A stretch of 64,000 bases of DNA from UBA1724 sp963611685 (GTDB lineage Bacteria; Verrucomicrobiota; Lentisphaeria; Oligosphaerales; Oligosphaeraceae): contig CAVDSU010000002.1 of the NCBI GenBank assembly GCA_963611685.1, forward strand, positions 3,196-67,195, in the 5' to 3' direction. Made by a program: the position numbers and the translations under genes. Positions 40,802-48,141 of the stretch are shown here, piece by piece. Under the pieces are notes generated by a model that made no database searches, was not told the origin of the DNA, and was given only the letters and a program-made list of their open reading frames with translations. The stretch's first letter is position 1, and each line of letters opens with the position of its first letter.

Positions 40802-41350
40802 ATGAAAGACAACTCCGACAACGAGAAATCCCCCTCCCCGCGAGACCGCATGCGTTCCCCGAAGGAGCGCCGTGGGGGTGGTGCAGTCGTTCCTGGGGGC
40901 CGCAGTGCCTCCCGGAACCGGGGGGACTCCGCGTCGAAGGAATCGTCCATCCCGCCGGAATGGATGACCATCCATATCCTGGGCGCCATGGAAGAGGTGG
41001 TCGGCGAATCCTCCATGGAGGGCATCACCTTCGTTGCCGATTCCACAGCGCCCGGCGACTGCCGGGAACTCCACGGAGGAAGGGCACTCATCCTCGCCTT
41101 CCCCGGAACCGACTTCGCCAGCGTCGTCGCCGCAGGCGCCGCCTACGCCTATGACCCCACAGGCGAACTCCTCCACAGATCCACCAACCCCGCAACACGA
41201 ATCCTCCCCAATACCCCAGAGGAAAAGACCCTCAAACGGCTGATTCGCGAACACGTGGCCGTCACAAACTCCCCAAGGGCAAAGGAACTGCTGGAGGACT
41301 GGAAAAACCAGCGCGGGAACTTCGTGAAGATCGAGGCGACAAGATCTTGA
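40802..41350 (+). CDS. small protein related to the C-terminal end of glutamate synthase large subunit (GltB)
   Basis: 182 aa. Residues about 1-55 are basic, Ser- and Arg-rich low complexity. From about residue 85 to the end the sequence can be aligned with the last 100 residues of GltB: ELHGGRALIL, then GAAYAYDPTGELLHRSTNP (GltB: GG-AYVLD-G-F--R-NPE), and LKRLIREHVAVTNSPRAKELLEDWKNQRGNFVKI (GltB: LR-LI-EHV--TGS-R--EIL-NW---- F--V). The catalytic, FMN and Fe-S parts of GltB are missing. It has its own sigma-54 promoter and lies just before gdhA, so it is unlikely to be a mere relic. Possible roles are assembly, sensing or inhibition; none is shown. Confidence 0.72.
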   Translation: MKDNSDNEKSPSPRDRMRSPKERRGGGAVVPGGRSASRNRGDSASKESSIPPEWMTIHILGAMEEVVGESSMEGITFVADSTAPGDCRELHGGRALILAFPGTDFASVVAAGAAYAYDPTGELLHRSTNPATRILPNTPEEKTLKRLIREHVAVTNSPRAKELLEDWKNQRGNFVKIEATRS

Positions 41351-41353
41351 AAT

Positions 41354-41378
41354 GACTGTTACAAAAAATGTAACAGTC
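41354..41378. promoter_or_regulatory. operator palindrome 2 (gdhA upstream)
   Basis: Perfect 10-bp arms GACTGTTACA and TGTAACAGTC around AAAAA, containing TTACA-N5-TGTAA at 41359-41373. Centre about -111 from the predicted gdhA start. Confidence 0.78.
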
Positions 41379-41389
41379 GAATCTTGACT

Positions 41390-41404
41390 TTACATATTTT
41401 GTAA
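41390..41404. promoter_or_regulatory. operator palindrome 3 (gdhA upstream)
   Basis: TTACA-TATTT-TGTAA. Centre 31 bp (about three helical turns) from palindrome 2 and about -80 from the predicted gdhA start, so two activator oligomers could bind on the same face of the DNA. Confidence 0.74.
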
Positions 41405-41450
41405 AATCCACGGGGCGGTTTCCCCTCGAATTCCGAAAAACCGTCCCCCA

Positions 41451-41466
41451 TGGCATATATTTTGCT
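41451..41466 (+). promoter_or_regulatory. sigma-54 promoter of gdhA
   Basis: TGGCATATATTTTGCT fits TGGCA-N6-TTGCT. Predicted start near 41477, giving a leader of about 197 nt before the gdhA ATG. I saw no known riboswitch in that leader. Confidence 0.76.
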
Positions 41467-41673
41467 CATTTGCGGCGACCGCATGAGCAGCGGGGGGGGA
41501 GTTTCCCCTTGTCTTTGATTTGCCCGCACGGCATCCCTCTTCCCTCTCCGAATCGAAGCCTGTGGGGGATTTTCGGCCTTTTTTTGCGCCGTGTCGGTCA
41601 TCCTTGTCCCTTTGTTTTTTGCCTTCTGTTTCCCTGATTCCACCCCAAACGTTAAAAAGGAGCATCGTCCAAG

Positions 41674-43044
41674 ATGAGCCAGTACATTGATTCCGTCCTC
41701 GCGGATGTCCGTGCCAAGAACGCCGACCAGCCTGAGTTTTTGCAGGCGGTTGAGGAGGTCCTGACCACCCTCGCCCCCGTCATTGACGCCAACCCCGCCT
41801 ACCAGAGCCAGGCCATCCTGGAGCGTCTGGTGGAGCCCGAGCGCACCATCCTGTTCCGTGTTCCCTGGGTTGACGACAAGGGCATCGTCCGTGTGAACCG
41901 CGGCTATCGTGTGCAGTTCAACTCCGCCATTGGTCCCTTCAAGGGCGGCCTGCGCTTCGACCCCACCGTGAACCTGTCCGTCCTGAAGTTCCTGGGCTTC
42001 GAGCAGGTCTTCAAGAACTCCCTGACCACCCTCCCCATGGGCGGCGCCAAGGGCGGCAGCGACTTCAATCCCAAGCAGAGCCCCCACACTCCCGGCATGC
42101 GCTGCAGCGACATGGAGGTCATGCGCTTCTGCCAGAGCTTCATGAACGAGCTCTTCCGCCACATCGGTCCCGACACCGACGTGCCCGCCGGTGACATGAA
42201 TGTCGGCGGCCGCGAGATCGGCTACCTCTTCGGCGCCTACCGCCGCATCCGCAACGACTGGACTGGCGTCTTGACCGGAAAGGGCCTCTCCTTCGGCGGC
42301 TCCCTGATCCGTCCCGAGGCCACCGGCTATGGCTGCGTGTACTTCGCCCAGAACATGGTTGCCGTGAAGAAGGGCACCCTGGAAGGCAAGGTCTGCGCCG
42401 TCTCCGGCGCCGGCAATGTCGCCAGCTTCGCCGCCAAGAAGCTCATGGAGCTGGGCGCCAAGGTGGTGACCCTCTCCGACCGCTCCGGCGCCCTCTACGT
42501 CGAGAGCGGCATCACCCCCGAGACCCTCTCCTTGGTCATGGAACTCAAGAACGTCCGCCGCGGCGAGCTCAGCGAGATCGTCAAGGAGATCCCCGGCGCC
42601 AAGTTCTTCGCCAAGGCGCGTCCCTGGCAGGTCGTGGAGCACGTCGACTGCGCCTTCCCCTGCAGCCGCCAGAACGAGCTGGACGGCTCTGACGCCAAGT
42701 ACCTGCTGGCCCACGGCTGCCAGCTGGTTGCCGAGGGCGCCAACATGCCCTCCACTCCCGAGGCGGTCGAGGCCTTCCTGGAGGCCAAGATCCTCTATGC
42801 TCCCGGCAAGGCCGCCAACGCCGGTGGCGTGGCCACCAGCGGCCTGGAGATGACCCAGAACTCCGAGCGCCTCTCCTGGAGCGCCGCCGAGGTCGACAGC
42901 AAGCTGAAGGGCATCATGGGCGCCATCCACGACAACGCCTACCAGGCCGCCGCCAAGTACGGCCACGAGGGCAACTACGTCATGGGCGCCAACATCGCCG
43001 GCTTCACCAAGGTCGCCGACGCCATGCTGGCCCAGGGCGTGTAG
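41674..43044 (+). CDS. gdhA: NADP-type glutamate dehydrogenase
   Basis: 456 aa, hexameric GDH of the 50-kDa class. Lys126 in LPMGGAKGGSDF is the catalytic lysine; RVQFNSAIGPFKGGLRF binds substrate, FVGDMN-type VPAGDMNVGGREIGYLFG and the Rossmann motif SGAGNVASFAAKK follow. Length and the ENNG-less motif pattern suggest the NADPH-using assimilatory enzyme that forms glutamate from 2-oxoglutarate and ammonium. GGAG precedes the ATG. Codon choice is more uniform than in neighbours, which suggests high expression. Upstream it carries two operator palindromes and a sigma-54 promoter; downstream lies nfnAB, a source of NADPH. Confidence 0.95.
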   Translation: MSQYIDSVLADVRAKNADQPEFLQAVEEVLTTLAPVIDANPAYQSQAILERLVEPERTILFRVPWVDDKGIVRVNRGYRVQFNSAIGPFKGGLRFDPTVNLSVLKFLGFEQVFKNSLTTLPMGGAKGGSDFNPKQSPHTPGMRCSDMEVMRFCQSFMNELFRHIGPDTDVPAGDMNVGGREIGYLFGAYRRIRNDWTGVLTGKGLSFGGSLIRPEATGYGCVYFAQNMVAVKKGTLEGKVCAVSGAGNVASFAAKKLMELGAKVVTLSDRSGALYVESGITPETLSLVMELKNVRRGELSEIVKEIPGAKFFAKARPWQVVEHVDCAFPCSRQNELDGSDAKYLLAHGCQLVAEGANMPSTPEAVEAFLEAKILYAPGKAANAGGVATSGLEMTQNSERLSWSAAEVDSKLKGIMGAIHDNAYQAAAKYGHEGNYVMGANIAGFTKVADAMLAQGV

Positions 43045-43072
43045 AGCGCTCCCCCTCCCCGCAATCCCTCCG

Positions 43073-43106
43073 AGGCGGGAGGGGCCGGACATCCGGCTCC
43101 CCCGCC
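43073..43106 (+). terminator. hairpin after gdhA
   Basis: GGCGGGAGGGGCCGG and CCGGCTCCCCCGCC pair into a strong GC stem with ACAT loop, about 30 bp after the stop. It lacks a T-run, so it could be a Rho-dependent stop, an mRNA 3'-stabilising hairpin or a processing site rather than a full terminator. Confidence 0.45.
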
Positions 43107-43268
43107 CGACTCCCCTGCCGCCCGCGGTCCCCTATGTGGTTCGCGTACGCGGCAGGGGTTTTCCTGTCCAACGGCACGGTGCAAAAAGACGCGATTCCCG
43201 CGAACACACGCGCGGCGCAAAAGGCGCCTTTTCGCGGCCGCAGGACGGACTATCCCCCCTTGCCATCT

Positions 43269-44126
43269 ATGCACAAAATCCTCAAAAAACAACAGCTTTC
43301 GGAGAACGTCTTCCTGCTGGAAGTGGAGGCGCCCCTGATCGCCCGCGAGCGGAAGGCCGGACAGTTCATCATTCTCATGGTGGACCAGGAGTTGGGAGAA
43401 CGAATCCCCCTCACCATCGCCGACGCCGATCCCGAAAAGGGCACCATCACCCTTATTTTCCAGAAGGTCGGCGCCACCACCATGCGCCTGGGCGCCCTGA
43501 ATGTGGGGGACGACATCCCCGCCATCCTGGGACCCCTGGGACGCCCCACCGAAATCCGCGGCGAGAATGGCGAGAAGCCGGGCCGCGTGGTCTGCGTGGG
43601 CGGCGGCATCGGCGTAGCGCCCATGCACCCCATTGCGCAGGCCCTCAAGGCCGCCGGAAACCAGGTGACCATCATCATGGGCGCCCGCAACAAGGGCCTC
43701 TTCGTCATGGAAGAAGAGATGCGCCGCATTGCCGGCGACCGCCTGATCCTCATCACCGACGACGGCTCTTCCGGACGCAAGGGCGTGGTCACCGATCCCC
43801 TCAAGGAGCTCTGCGAGGCCGGCGAAGTCGACGAGGTCATTGCCATCGGCCCGCCCATCATGATGAAATTCTGCGCCCTGGCCACCAAGCCCTTCGGCGT
43901 CAAGACCACCGTCTCCCTCAACACCATCATGATTGACGGCACGGGAATGTGCGGCGGCTGCCGCGTCACCGTTGGCGGCAAGACCCGCTTCGTCTGCGTG
44001 GATGGCCCCGAATTCGATGCCCACGAAGTGGACTGGGACCAGATGATCCAGCGCATGGGCGCCTTCAAACCCCAGGAGGCCCAGGCACGCGAACACCTTT
44101 GCAAAGCAGGAATCTTCACGAAATGA
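43269..44126 (+). CDS. nfnA: NfnA-like ferredoxin-NADP reductase subunit alpha
   Basis: 285 aa. FAD-binding beta barrel (about 10-100, with RIPLTIAD), NAD(P)-binding domain beginning GGGIGVAPMHPIAQALKAAG (about 115-135), and a C-terminal [2Fe-2S] segment with GTGMCGGCRV and a second Cys in RFVCVDGP. This is the arrangement of NfnA/SudB and of dihydroorotate dehydrogenase electron-transfer subunits. With NfnB it forms the flavin-based bifurcating NADH-dependent reduced ferredoxin:NADP+ oxidoreductase. The stop overlaps the nfnB start (ATGA). The start at 43269 follows the family N-terminus; no strong Shine-Dalgarno was found. Confidence 0.88.
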   Translation: MHKILKKQQLSENVFLLEVEAPLIARERKAGQFIILMVDQELGERIPLTIADADPEKGTITLIFQKVGATTMRLGALNVGDDIPAILGPLGRPTEIRGENGEKPGRVVCVGGGIGVAPMHPIAQALKAAGNQVTIIMGARNKGLFVMEEEMRRIAGDRLILITDDGSSGRKGVVTDPLKELCEAGEVDEVIAIGPPIMMKFCALATKPFGVKTTVSLNTIMIDGTGMCGGCRVTVGGKTRFVCVDGPEFDAHEVDWDQMIQRMGAFKPQEAQAREHLCKAGIFTK

Positions 44127-45550
44127 CTCCCAAGGAAAAAATGGCGATCCCCCCTCAGGCGATGCCTGAGCAGGAGCCCGGGATCCGTGCGCACAACATG
44201 AAAGAGGTCGCCCTGGGCTACACTCCCGCCCAGGCACAGCTGGAGGCCTCGCGCTGCCTCCACTGCGCAAACCGCCCCTGCGTGGAGGGCTGCCCCGTCT
44301 CCATCGACATCCCCGCCTTCCTGGAACAGGCCTCCACCGGCGATTTCGCCGGCGCATTGGCCACCATCCGGAAGAGCTCGCTGCTGCCCGCCGTCTGCGG
44401 ACGCGTCTGCCCCCAGGAAAAGCAGTGCCAGAAGAACTGCACCGTGGGAAAGATCTTCAAGGACGTGGACAAGGCGGTTGCCATCGGACGCGTGGAGCGC
44501 TTCTGCGCTGACTTGGCCGCACAGGCAGACAGCGCCGCTCCCGCCGCCGCTCCCGAGAAGGCGCCCGCCACCGGCCGTCGCGTCGCCGTCATCGGCTCCG
44601 GCCCCGCCTCCATCACCGTGGCCGCCGACTGCGCCCGCGCGGGCCACGAGGTCACCGTCTTCGAGGCCTTCCACCAGCCCGGCGGCGTGCTCGTCTACGG
44701 CATCCCGGAATTCCGTCTTCCCAAGGCGATTGTGCGCCGGGAGATCCAGGGGCTGCAGAAGCTCGGCGTGCATCTGGAGACCAACTACGTGGTGGGCCGC
44801 ACCCGGAAACTCACCGACCTCATGGAGAAGGACGGCTTCGACGCCGTCTTCGTGGGCGCCGGCGCCGGACTGCCCAAGTTCATGAACATCCCCGGCGAAA
44901 ACCTCACCGGCGTCTTCAGCGCCAACGAATACCTCACCCGCGCGAACCTCATGAAGGCATACCGCGAGGGCGAGGCCGACACCCCCTACTGGCACGGCAA
45001 GCGCGTGGCGGTCCTGGGCGGCGGAAATGTCGCCATGGACGCCAGCCGCATGGCGCTGCGCCTGGGCGCAGAGAAGGTCTACCTGATCTACCGACGCTCC
45101 CTGGTGGAGATCCCCGCCCGAAAGGAGGAGATCCACCATGCGCAGGAGGAGGGCGTGGAGTTCCGGACTCTCCAGAACGCCAAGCGGGTCCTCGGAGACG
45201 AACAGGGCCGCGTCTGCGCCCTGGAATGCCTGAAATACGAGCTGGGCGAGCCCGACGCCTCCGGACGACGCTCCCCCGTGGAAATCCCCGGCAGCGAGTT
45301 CACCCTGGATGTGGACACCGTCATCGTCGCCGTGGGCAACGGCTCCAATCCCCTCATCCCCACCACCACTCCCGGCCTGGAGATCAACAAGAAGGGAAAC
45401 ATCGTGGTGAATCCCGAGACCAACGAGACCTCCATCCCCGGCGTCTTCGCCGGCGGTGACATCGTCCTGGGAGCCGCCACCGTAATCCTCGCCATGGGAG
45501 AGGGCCGAAAGGCCGCCCGCGGAATCAACCAGTACCTGGAACAGAAATAG
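44123..45550 (+). CDS. nfnB: NfnB-like subunit (NADPH-dependent glutamate synthase small-subunit homologue)
   Basis: 475 aa. N-terminal Fe-S domain with CLHCANRPCVEGCPV and CGRVCPQEKQCQKNC, followed by a FAD site (VAVIGSGPASITVAADCARAG) near residue 155 and an NADP site (VAVLGGGNVAMDASRMALRLGA) near 295, and GVFAGGDIVLGAATVILAMGEGRKAA at the C-terminus. The sequence class is also called gltA or GltD-like. Pairing with nfnA, by ATGA overlap, supports the bifurcating enzyme over a glutamate synthase; no full GltB is in the window. It would supply NADPH to GDH. Confidence 0.88.
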   Translation: MTPKEKMAIPPQAMPEQEPGIRAHNMKEVALGYTPAQAQLEASRCLHCANRPCVEGCPVSIDIPAFLEQASTGDFAGALATIRKSSLLPAVCGRVCPQEKQCQKNCTVGKIFKDVDKAVAIGRVERFCADLAAQADSAAPAAAPEKAPATGRRVAVIGSGPASITVAADCARAGHEVTVFEAFHQPGGVLVYGIPEFRLPKAIVRREIQGLQKLGVHLETNYVVGRTRKLTDLMEKDGFDAVFVGAGAGLPKFMNIPGENLTGVFSANEYLTRANLMKAYREGEADTPYWHGKRVAVLGGGNVAMDASRMALRLGAEKVYLIYRRSLVEIPARKEEIHHAQEEGVEFRTLQNAKRVLGDEQGRVCALECLKYELGEPDASGRRSPVEIPGSEFTLDVDTVIVAVGNGSNPLIPTTTPGLEINKKGNIVVNPETNETSIPGVFAGGDIVLGAATVILAMGEGRKAARGINQYLEQK

Positions 45551-45730
45551 GGAGAAGGGAGAAGGTAGGAGGGAGGAGATTCAACGCGCCTGCGGCGCTC
45601 TGCAAGCTGGCCACGAACCGCTCTCTTGCCAAGTGCTAAAGCGGGGGCGCGGGAGCGCAACTCCCCGTCCCCTCGATTTCCTCTTTCCCCCCACCACACA
45701 CTCTTTTCCTAGCGAGTCTTGCAACGAACA

Positions 45731-45769
45731 GACGGCTCTTCGGACATGCGCCGAGGAGCCGTCTTTTTG
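45731..45769 (+). terminator. Rho-independent terminator between nfnB and holA
   Basis: GACGGCTCTTCGG pairs with CCGAGGAGCCGTC, followed by TTTTT. The rest of 45551-45841 holds GC-rich dispersed repeat fragments (for instance GCTCTGCAAGCTGGCCAC) and no gene. Confidence 0.9.
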
Positions 45770-45841
45770 CGTACCGCACGCCTCCCCGTACGCGCCTGCG
45801 CGCCAACATAAGCCCGCCCTTTTGCATTACAGTACGCCCCT

Positions 45842-47272
45842 ATGGCAAGCACTGGTGAAAACGTAGTCCTGATGACGCATGTCTACCTGATTACAGGCAC
45901 GGACACCGCGCGCATCCATGCCCGTGCGAAGGAGCTCTTCCAGGCGCTGACGCGACGTAAGATCAAAGAACAGAAAGCAAGCGAAGCGGGCGTCGAAAAG
46001 GGCAACGAACAGGAAGCAAGCGAAGCGGGCGTCGAAAAGGACCAGGAGCACTTCCGGATCCTCAACGACTTTCTGATCGACACCATTTCGGAGGGCGACG
46101 AGTCCCCCGCCAGCCAGATGCTCTCGAGGGTCATCTCCTCCCTCCGAGAACCGCCCTTCATGAAAAAACACGATGACGACGACAAGGTCATCTGGCTCAA
46201 GCGCTTCAACTACTTCGACGCGGGTTCCTCCAAATCGGATTCCTCCCAAAAGGACGACTCCCCGAAAGACGGCAAGAAAAGCGCGCCGAAGAAGTCCCGC
46301 AAGCGCCAGAAGCCCGGCGAGCCCCCCGAGATCGAATTCGACGAGGACGAGCCGGATACCATGGGCGTCCGCGCGCTCGCAAAATTCCTGTACAAATTCA
46401 AGCGCCCCACTCCGGAGGGCAGTGCGCCGACTCCGGATCCACGCCCCGAATTTCCCCACGACATCTACCTTCTCCTGGAGGGAACGGGCTGCGCCCCAGA
46501 CAGTCCGCTAGGCATCATCTGCCAGGACCTCGGACAGGTGGAGGAATACAGCCTGCCCAGCTCTGACGCAAAGACGCCCAGGCCAAGAGACTGGGAAAAA
46601 CAGATGGATGCCATGATCTCCAGCTACGCATCGCAGAAGGGCATCAACATCTCCAAAGAGGCGCGCACCGCCCTGGTAAACAACCTAGGCTGGAACGCCA
46701 CCTTTGTCGACCAGGAGCTAGAGAAGCTGGTCTGCTACATGGGGGACAATGGCGCCACCCCCATCTCCGAGGAGGCCGTGCAACTCCTCGGCTCCGTCTA
46801 CGATGCCCCGGAAAACTGGTCCCTGGGGGACCCCGTGGGAGCCCGCAATCTCTCCCTGGCTCTCGCCATAACGGAGAAAATCGTCAGCGTCAGCCGAAAG
46901 CCCCTGGAGAACGCGCGGATGATGCTCTACGCCCTGGCAAAGCAGTTCCGCTACTACATGGCGCTGCGACTCTGCCTGGCGGAGATGCGGTTTTCCAGCG
47001 GCACCGCCCTAGCGAACCACCTGAATGCCCTAGACCCCGCGGGCAAGAGGGCCATCGTGGAGAAATACGGCGAGGCCGTCGCAGGAAACCCGTGGCGCAT
47101 CAAACACCTCGCCGACCAGTGCCTGAACTACACTCCCCAGGAGATGCTGCGCGCCATCCAGCGTCTCCGGGATGTCATCACCGCCATCAACAGCGGCGGC
47201 ATCTCCAGCGAATTGCTGGCCCTAGAGAATTTTCTGTGTCAAACCCTGCCGAAGGAGGGCATCCGCCCATGA
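45842..47272 (+). CDS. holA: DNA polymerase III delta subunit with linker expansions
   Basis: 476 aa; HolA is usually about 340. N-terminus VYLITGTDTARIHARAKELFQAL fits the delta N-terminal domain; the C-terminal helical part (LGDPVGARNLSLALAITEKIV, MLYALAKQFRYYMALRLCL, NPWRIKHLADQCLNY) is typical delta. The extra length comes from a 13-residue tandem duplication (EQ-K/E-ASEAGVEK) near residues 43-68 and a Lys/Ser/Asp/Pro-rich insert at about 127-180. The delta subunit opens the beta clamp within the clamp loader. The start is uncertain: ATG at 45872 is also possible. The stop overlaps the next start (ATGA). Confidence 0.78.
   Translation: MASTGENVVLMTHVYLITGTDTARIHARAKELFQALTRRKIKEQKASEAGVEKGNEQEASEAGVEKDQEHFRILNDFLIDTISEGDESPASQMLSRVISSLREPPFMKKHDDDDKVIWLKRFNYFDAGSSKSDSSQKDDSPKDGKKSAPKKSRKRQKPGEPPEIEFDEDEPDTMGVRALAKFLYKFKRPTPEGSAPTPDPRPEFPHDIYLLLEGTGCAPDSPLGIICQDLGQVEEYSLPSSDAKTPRPRDWEKQMDAMISSYASQKGINISKEARTALVNNLGWNATFVDQELEKLVCYMGDNGATPISEEAVQLLGSVYDAPENWSLGDPVGARNLSLALAITEKIVSVSRKPLENARMMLYALAKQFRYYMALRLCLAEMRFSSGTALANHLNALDPAGKRAIVEKYGEAVAGNPWRIKHLADQCLNYTPQEMLRAIQRLRDVITAINSGGISSELLALENFLCQTLPKEGIRP
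45968..46045 (+). repeat. 39-bp in-frame tandem duplication inside holA
   Basis: Two copies beginning GAACAGAAAGCAAGCG (45968) and GAACAGGAAGCAAGCG (46007), 39 bp apart and nearly identical. Each encodes 13 residues, so the frame is kept. Confidence 0.9.
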
Positions 47273-48063
47273 GCGAAACCGATAACAAGAGCCAGTTCGA
47301 GCGCAGCGTGGATGTGCTGATGTTGTTGAACGAGGCCATGAAGGAGAGCTACTCCGTGGACGAGGGCCTCCACAAGATCGTGGACTTGACCTGCCGTCTC
47401 ATGGGCACCACCCAGGCGGCGCTGCTGATGCTGGACGAAGAGAAGGAGGCCTTCATTGTCCGGGCGCCCCTGGGCCTGGAGGGCACGCCGCTGAAGGACG
47501 GCGAGCCCCTGGAACTCCCCGAGCGCCTCCAGAATATCCTCTTCCAGCTGCGCAGCACCCACCAGATCAACTACATCAACTCCGGCATACAGGGGCTGAA
47601 ATTCCCCATCATCGCCATGCCCATCTTCTTCAAGGGCAACCGCATCGGGCACCTGATCACCGGCGGGGCCACCGATCCGGAGCAATCGAAGAACCCCATG
47701 CGACGGAAGCTCTTCTCCCTCCTGGGACCCTTCGTCTCCCTCATCGTGGAAAACACCAAGGCCTCCGAACTCCTGGAACAGCACTTCGCCCTCAATGACC
47801 TGTCGCCCCTGCTCTCCAACGACCCCAAGGGCGCCGCGAAGGACGCCGCGAAGGCCACCAACCAGCTGCTGGTCACCAGCGTGCGCAATCCCGGAAAGAT
47901 GGTGCGCACCCTGGCCGACGCCTTCTATCGACGGCTCCGAAAGGCCGGCTTCAACAACGGGCACATCACCGTGGCCGCCAGCCAGCTGCTGGCGGACATC
48001 GTCCACCCGCCCGTCGAACCCGCGGCCGCACCCCTGCCCGCCAAAGAAGAGCCAAAGAAATAA
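47269..48063 (+). CDS. GAF-domain protein
   Basis: 264 aa. Residues about 12-165 form a GAF domain (VLMLLNEAMKESYSVDEGLHKIVDLTCRLMGTTQAALLMLDEE, then FPIIAMPIFFKGNRIGHLITGG). The C-terminal about 100 residues are helical with a Pro/Ala-rich end and show no enzyme domain. It probably senses a small ligand or acts in protein interaction. The ATG overlaps the holA stop (ATGA), so it is translationally coupled to a replication gene, for no obvious reason. Confidence 0.75.
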   Translation: MSETDNKSQFERSVDVLMLLNEAMKESYSVDEGLHKIVDLTCRLMGTTQAALLMLDEEKEAFIVRAPLGLEGTPLKDGEPLELPERLQNILFQLRSTHQINYINSGIQGLKFPIIAMPIFFKGNRIGHLITGGATDPEQSKNPMRRKLFSLLGPFVSLIVENTKASELLEQHFALNDLSPLLSNDPKGAAKDAAKATNQLLVTSVRNPGKMVRTLADAFYRRLRKAGFNNGHITVAASQLLADIVHPPVEPAAAPLPAKEEPKK

Positions 48064-48141
48064 AACCCGCTCCCCACACACCCTTCCGGAAAATTCCTCC
48101 GGCGCAAAACAAGAACCCCCTTTCCCTACCTCCATACTGCC

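Noticed and set aside
40802..41350. Pseudogene of gltB
   Set aside because: The frame is intact, has its own consensus promoter and a distinct N-terminus. Decay cannot be excluded but is not the simplest reading.
41354..41404. NifA-type upstream sites (TGT-N10-ACA)
   Set aside because: The palindromes are TTACA-N5-TGTAA; no TGT-N10-ACA with correct spacing was found, so a different specificity was assigned.
41477..41673. Glutamine or glnA-type riboswitch in the gdhA leader
   Set aside because: No known conserved core was recognised. A weak CCGAA/TTCGG stem followed by T residues is too short to call an attenuator.
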